Assembly (NCBI GenBank): GCA_012727435.1
Contig: JAAYHB010000016.1
Location: 1 to 55,393, forward strand
Reading direction: 5' to 3'
DNA from: Clostridiales bacterium
Lineage (GTDB): Bacteria > Bacillota > Clostridia > Oscillospirales > CAG-272
DNA length: 55,393 nt
The notes beneath the pieces are model-generated. The model had not been told where the DNA came from. It made no database searches and was given only the letters and a program-made list of their open reading frames with translations. The stretch's first letter is position 1. Every line of letters starts with the position of its first letter. Both the position numbers and the translations under genes were made by a program. Shown here piece by piece: positions 52,551 through 55,393 of the stretch.

Positions 52551-53312
52551 TCACCAATCCGGGTCACACAAGGTGAACACACAAGGACCGTCCTCGGTGA
52601 TAGCGACCGTGTTTTCGTAATGTGCAGACAGGCTCCGGTCTGCGGTTCTCACGGTCCACCCGCCGGGGTCTGTTACAACCTCATACCCTCCTGCGTTTAT
52701 CATCGGCTCGATGGCCAGCGTCATGCCGGCGCACAGCCGCACTCCCCGTCCGGGCAGGCCGTAATTCGGCACGTCAGGCTGCTCGTGTAGTTCCTGCCCG
52801 ACCCCGTGGCCGATGTAGGTCCTTACCACCGAAAAACCTTCGCCCTCTACAAAGTTTTGAATCGCATGTCCGATATCGCCTATGCGGTTGCCGACAACCG
52901 CCTTGTCAATGCCCTCAAAGAAGCTCCTGCGCGCGACATCAATCAGGCGTAAGGCTTCCCGGCTTACCTGACCTACGGGTATTGTCCTTGCGGCGTCTCC
53001 GTGGAAGCCCCGGAATTTTGCCCCGACATCGATTGACACAATGTCCCCTACCTCAAGAATCCTTTTTTTCGAGGGAATGCCGTGGATAACCTCATCGTTT
53101 ATGCTTATACAGGTGGATGCCGGAAAGCCGTTGTAATTAAGGAAGGACGGCACCGCCCCTGATTTTTCTATAAACTCACGGATGATCCGGTCAAGCTCCC
53201 ATGTGCTTATCCCCTCCCGGACCGACTCGCGGGCCAGCAGCAGCGCCTCGCCGACAATTCGGCCGGCCTGCTTCATAAGGGAAAGCTGCTCTTTATTTTT
53301 TATCCGTATCAT
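52551..53312 (-). CDS. map: Methionine aminopeptidase, type I
   Basis: The 253-residue metalloprotease has the five metal ligands in ISIDVGAKFRGFHGD (two Asp), GHGVGQELHE (His), MTLAIEPMI (Glu) and HYENTVAI (Glu), with substrate His in NDEVIHGIP. The start MIRIKNKEQ at 53312 overlaps the adk end by 20 bases, and no strong ribosome binding site is visible. It removes initiator Met from new proteins. Confidence 0.96.
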   Translation of the reverse strand: MIRIKNKEQLSLMKQAGRIVGEALLLARESVREGISTWELDRIIREFIEKSGAVPSFLNYNGFPASTCISINDEVIHGIPSKKRILEVGDIVSIDVGAKFRGFHGDAARTIPVGQVSREALRLIDVARRSFFEGIDKAVVGNRIGDIGHAIQNFVEGEGFSVVRTYIGHGVGQELHEQPDVPNYGLPGRGVRLCAGMTLAIEPMINAGGYEVVTDPGGWTVRTADRSLSAHYENTVAITEDGPCVFTLCDPDW

Positions 53313-53955
53313 TTTTGCTACCAAGACGGCTCAGTGCGTCAAGAATAATTTTCGATATTTCCTCAATCGCCTGATTTCCGTCGACGGTTATCAGAAGTCC
53401 CTGCCCGGCGTAGTATTTCTTTACCGGCTCGGTCTGCCTGTGGTAGGTGGCAAGCCGGGTTCTGACGGTTTCGGGGTTGTCGTCGCTGCGGGCATACAGC
53501 TCGGCCGAGCACCTGTCGCACCTGCCTGGTGTCTTCGGGGGGTTGTATTTTAAGTGATATGAAGCTCCGCAGCCCGGGCAGACCCTGCGCCCGCTCATCC
53601 GCTCGACTATTTTTTCGTCGTCGACTTCAATGGCGAGCACCGCGTCTATTTTCACCCCAAGCCTCGCAAGGGACTCGGCCTGCTCTATCGAGCGCGGGAA
53701 TCCGTCAAGCAGAAACCCGTTTTTGCAGCGCTCTGACGAGAGGTACTGCTTCACCATACCGATGACGATATCGTCGGGCACCAGCTCTCCGCGGTCCATA
53801 TATGACCTGGCGGCCCTGCCGAGCTCGGTCCCTTCTTTTATCGCACCCCGAAGGATGTCGCCGGTTGATATTGCCGGAATACCGAGCTTATCCGTAATAA
53901 TCTGTGCCTGTGTACCCTTTCCCGCGCCGGGGGCTCCCATTATTATCAGGTTCAT
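53293..53955 (-). CDS. adk: Adenylate kinase (zinc-LID form)
   Basis: The 220-residue kinase has P-loop GAPGAGKG (7-14), FLLDGFPR, and a LID with zinc cysteines C126, C129, C146, C149, as in Gram-positive enzymes. It interconverts AMP, ADP and ATP. It lies 8 bases after secY in the spc/alpha operon arrangement. Confidence 0.97.
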   Translation of the reverse strand: MNLIIMGAPGAGKGTQAQIITDKLGIPAISTGDILRGAIKEGTELGRAARSYMDRGELVPDDIVIGMVKQYLSSERCKNGFLLDGFPRSIEQAESLARLGVKIDAVLAIEVDDEKIVERMSGRRVCPGCGASYHLKYNPPKTPGRCDRCSAELYARSDDNPETVRTRLATYHRQTEPVKKYYAGQGLLITVDGNQAIEEISKIILDALSRLGSKNDTDKK

Positions 53956-53963
53956 TGCCGGCC

Positions 53964-55286
53964 TCAGTCAAGGAATCCCTTGTAGTTGCGCAGGGTTATC
54001 TGAGCCTCAAGCTCGCGCACCGTCTCAAGGGCGACTCCCACCACAATGAGCAATGAGCTGCCGCCGAAGGCAAGTCCGCTGAAGGTCAGCGAGCCGTTGT
54101 GGACGGCGTAGTCTATTATGGTTATCAGCATCGGGAGTCCGGCAACAAAGCACAGGAATATTCCGCCGATTAAGGTTATGCGGTTGAGTATCTTCTGGAT
54201 ATACTGGGCAGTCGGTTTTCCGGGGCGTATTCCGGGAACCGCACCGCCGTTTGTTTTGATGTTATTCGCAACCTCAACCGGGTTGAACGATATTGTTGCG
54301 TAGAAAAAGGAAAATGCTATGATGAGCAGCAGGAAGACGACCAGATAGGGCCATGTGTAGTAGTTGAAGTTATCGTTAATCCATTGCAGCCACTTTACCC
54401 TCGGGAAAAAGGAAGCAATGGTTGCCGGTATGGCGACTATCGAGCTTGCGAAGATTATAGGCATAACTCCCGACATGTTGAGTTTGAGCGGCAGGTGGGA
54501 GGTCTGACCGCCGTACATCTTGCGCCCGACGACCCGCTTCGCGTACTGAATCGGGATTCGCCGCTCGCTGTTCGTAAACCACACGACCAGCCCCACGACC
54601 GCGATAATAGCCGCAGCCGCCAGAATTGCAAACAGAAGGCCAAGAACGCTGAATCTGCCCTCGTCATTAAACATCAGTCCCCAGAGGGTTGTTATCATGG
54701 CCGGTCCTCTTGAGATAATATTGGCGAAGAGGATAATCGAAATGCCGTTCCCGATACCATGCTCGTTGATTTTCTCGCCCAGCCACATGATAAGCGCTGT
54801 GCCGGCGCAGTAGCAGGCTACGATGACCGCGTACTTGAAAAACCTTTGCTTATCGGTTGAGGTGAAGATGAGCATATTATAGCTGCTCAGCAGCATCGCA
54901 TATCCGTATGCCATAACAAGGCCGATGGCCACGGTCACCCAGCGCGTTGCATTGGTCAGCTTTTTCTTGCCGTCCTCATCCTTGGACATCCTCTCGAGCG
55001 CCGGGATCGCAACGGTGAGAAGCTGAATGACTATCGACGCGGTAATGTAGGGCTGCACCGAGAGCGCAAAGAGGGTCGCCTTGCCGAAGGCGTTACCCGA
55101 GATAATGTTTATAAACTGGAAAATCGAGCCGGCTGCTACTTTGTTGAAAGAGCTCAGCACGTCCGGGCTGATATAGGGCACCGGAATATTGGCACCCAGA
55201 CGGTACAGGAGTATTATGAGAAGCGTGAAAAGTATCCTTTTGCGAAGCTCCGGGATATTCCACGCATTCTTTATTGTTTGAAACAT
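53964..55286 (-). CDS. secY: Preprotein translocase subunit SecY
   Basis: The 440-residue channel protein has ten membrane helices, starting MFQTIKNAWNIPELRKRILFTL. Plug and lateral-gate regions include ALSVQPYITASIVIQLL, and the cytoplasmic loops include VVGRKMYGGQTSHLPLKLN and PGIRPGKPTAQYI. It lies 2 bases after rplO. Confidence 0.98.
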   Translation of the reverse strand: MFQTIKNAWNIPELRKRILFTLLIILLYRLGANIPVPYISPDVLSSFNKVAAGSIFQFINIISGNAFGKATLFALSVQPYITASIVIQLLTVAIPALERMSKDEDGKKKLTNATRWVTVAIGLVMAYGYAMLLSSYNMLIFTSTDKQRFFKYAVIVACYCAGTALIMWLGEKINEHGIGNGISIILFANIISRGPAMITTLWGLMFNDEGRFSVLGLLFAILAAAAIIAVVGLVVWFTNSERRIPIQYAKRVVGRKMYGGQTSHLPLKLNMSGVMPIIFASSIVAIPATIASFFPRVKWLQWINDNFNYYTWPYLVVFLLLIIAFSFFYATISFNPVEVANNIKTNGGAVPGIRPGKPTAQYIQKILNRITLIGGIFLCFVAGLPMLITIIDYAVHNGSLTFSGLAFGGSSLLIVVGVALETVRELEAQITLRNYKGFLD

Positions 55287-55288
55287 CC

Positions 55289-55393
55289 TTATACCTCCTC
55301 GATTTTCCCGCCTGATGCCATTATCTTTTCCTTAGCGCTTGCCGAGAAGGATGCCGCCCTGACGGTCAGCTTCTTTTCAAGGCTGCCGTCTCC
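55289..55393 (-). CDS. rplO: 50S ribosomal protein L15, C-terminal part (cut by window edge)
   Basis: The last 34 codons read GDGSLEKKLTVRAASFSAS, then AKEKIMASGGKIEEV and TAA. This is the conserved L15 C-terminus (LTVRA, SAKEKI, GGK). The gene continues beyond the window. Its position directly before secY is the standard order. Confidence 0.93.
   Translation of the reverse strand, partial: GDGSLEKKLTVRAASFSASAKEKIMASGGKIEEV

Noticed and set aside
1-55393. CRISPR arrays, prophage or complete insertion sequences
   Set aside because: No regularly spaced direct repeats, phage structural genes or transposase frames were found; only the island edge at 1-2900 looks foreign.

Overview
The window looks like chromosomal DNA from a spore-forming member of the Clostridia (Firmicutes), close in style to Oscillospiraceae/Ruminococcaceae. 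The reasons are a PolC-type replicative polymerase, the rpsB-tsf-pyrH-frr-uppS-cdsA-dxr-rseP-ispG-polC order, sporulation-linked genes (yqfC, yqfD, ylbJ, a YlmC/YmxH protein), ECF transporter genes beside truA, and C4 zinc-finger forms of S4 and L36. The body of the window is G+C-rich. Only the first ~2.9 kb is visibly A+T-richer.

Layout. Positions 1-2900 are the edge of an accessory island: a DndD-like SMC/ABC ATPase and a small partner (possibly DndE-like), preceded by a truncated coding tail and mobile-element-like sequence. The island abuts the 3' end of a tRNA-Ala gene, followed by tRNA-Val. From 3.2 to 16.2 kb, on the minus strand, lie rpsB-tsf and then pyrH-frr-uppS-cdsA-dxr-rseP-ispG-polC, covering translation, UMP, undecaprenyl and phospholipid precursors, the MEP pathway, membrane proteolysis and replication. 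Strong promoters precede rpsB and pyrH. A YmxH-like gene follows, then a long minus-strand set from ruvC (26.6 kb) down to a ClpE-like ATPase (16.9 kb): ruvC, a methyltransferase gene broken by one in-frame TGA, ecfA1-ecfA2-ecfT, truA, a beta-propeller-like membrane protein, cvpA, pgsA, clp. A divergent promoter pair at 26.7 kb separates this from a plus-strand DUF951-yfhO-ruvA-ruvB operon.

From 31.7 to 41.3 kb the content is mixed: an M14 carboxypeptidase homologue that has lost most catalytic residues, an unknown membrane protein, DUF1385 and PRPP synthetase genes, and mutS2-rhaB-AEC transporter. From 41.5 to 46.2 kb is the yqfC-yqfD-phoH-ybeY-era-recO cluster, without pgpH, dgkA or cdd. 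Plus-strand ylbJ, a DUF3343 gene and a cysteine desulfurase gene end at a bidirectional terminator. The last 6.3 kb is the distal part of the ribosomal-protein operon, rplO(partial)-secY-adk-map-infA-rpmJ-rpsM-rpsK-rpsD-rpoA-rplQ, on the minus strand.

Most genes are conserved housekeeping. The observations most worth a second look are the dnd-like island edge, the catalytically degenerate M14 protein, the single in-frame TGA in the methyltransferase gene, and two essential genes (infA and rseP) that have good ribosome binding sites but no ATG, GTG or TTG where the protein should begin.
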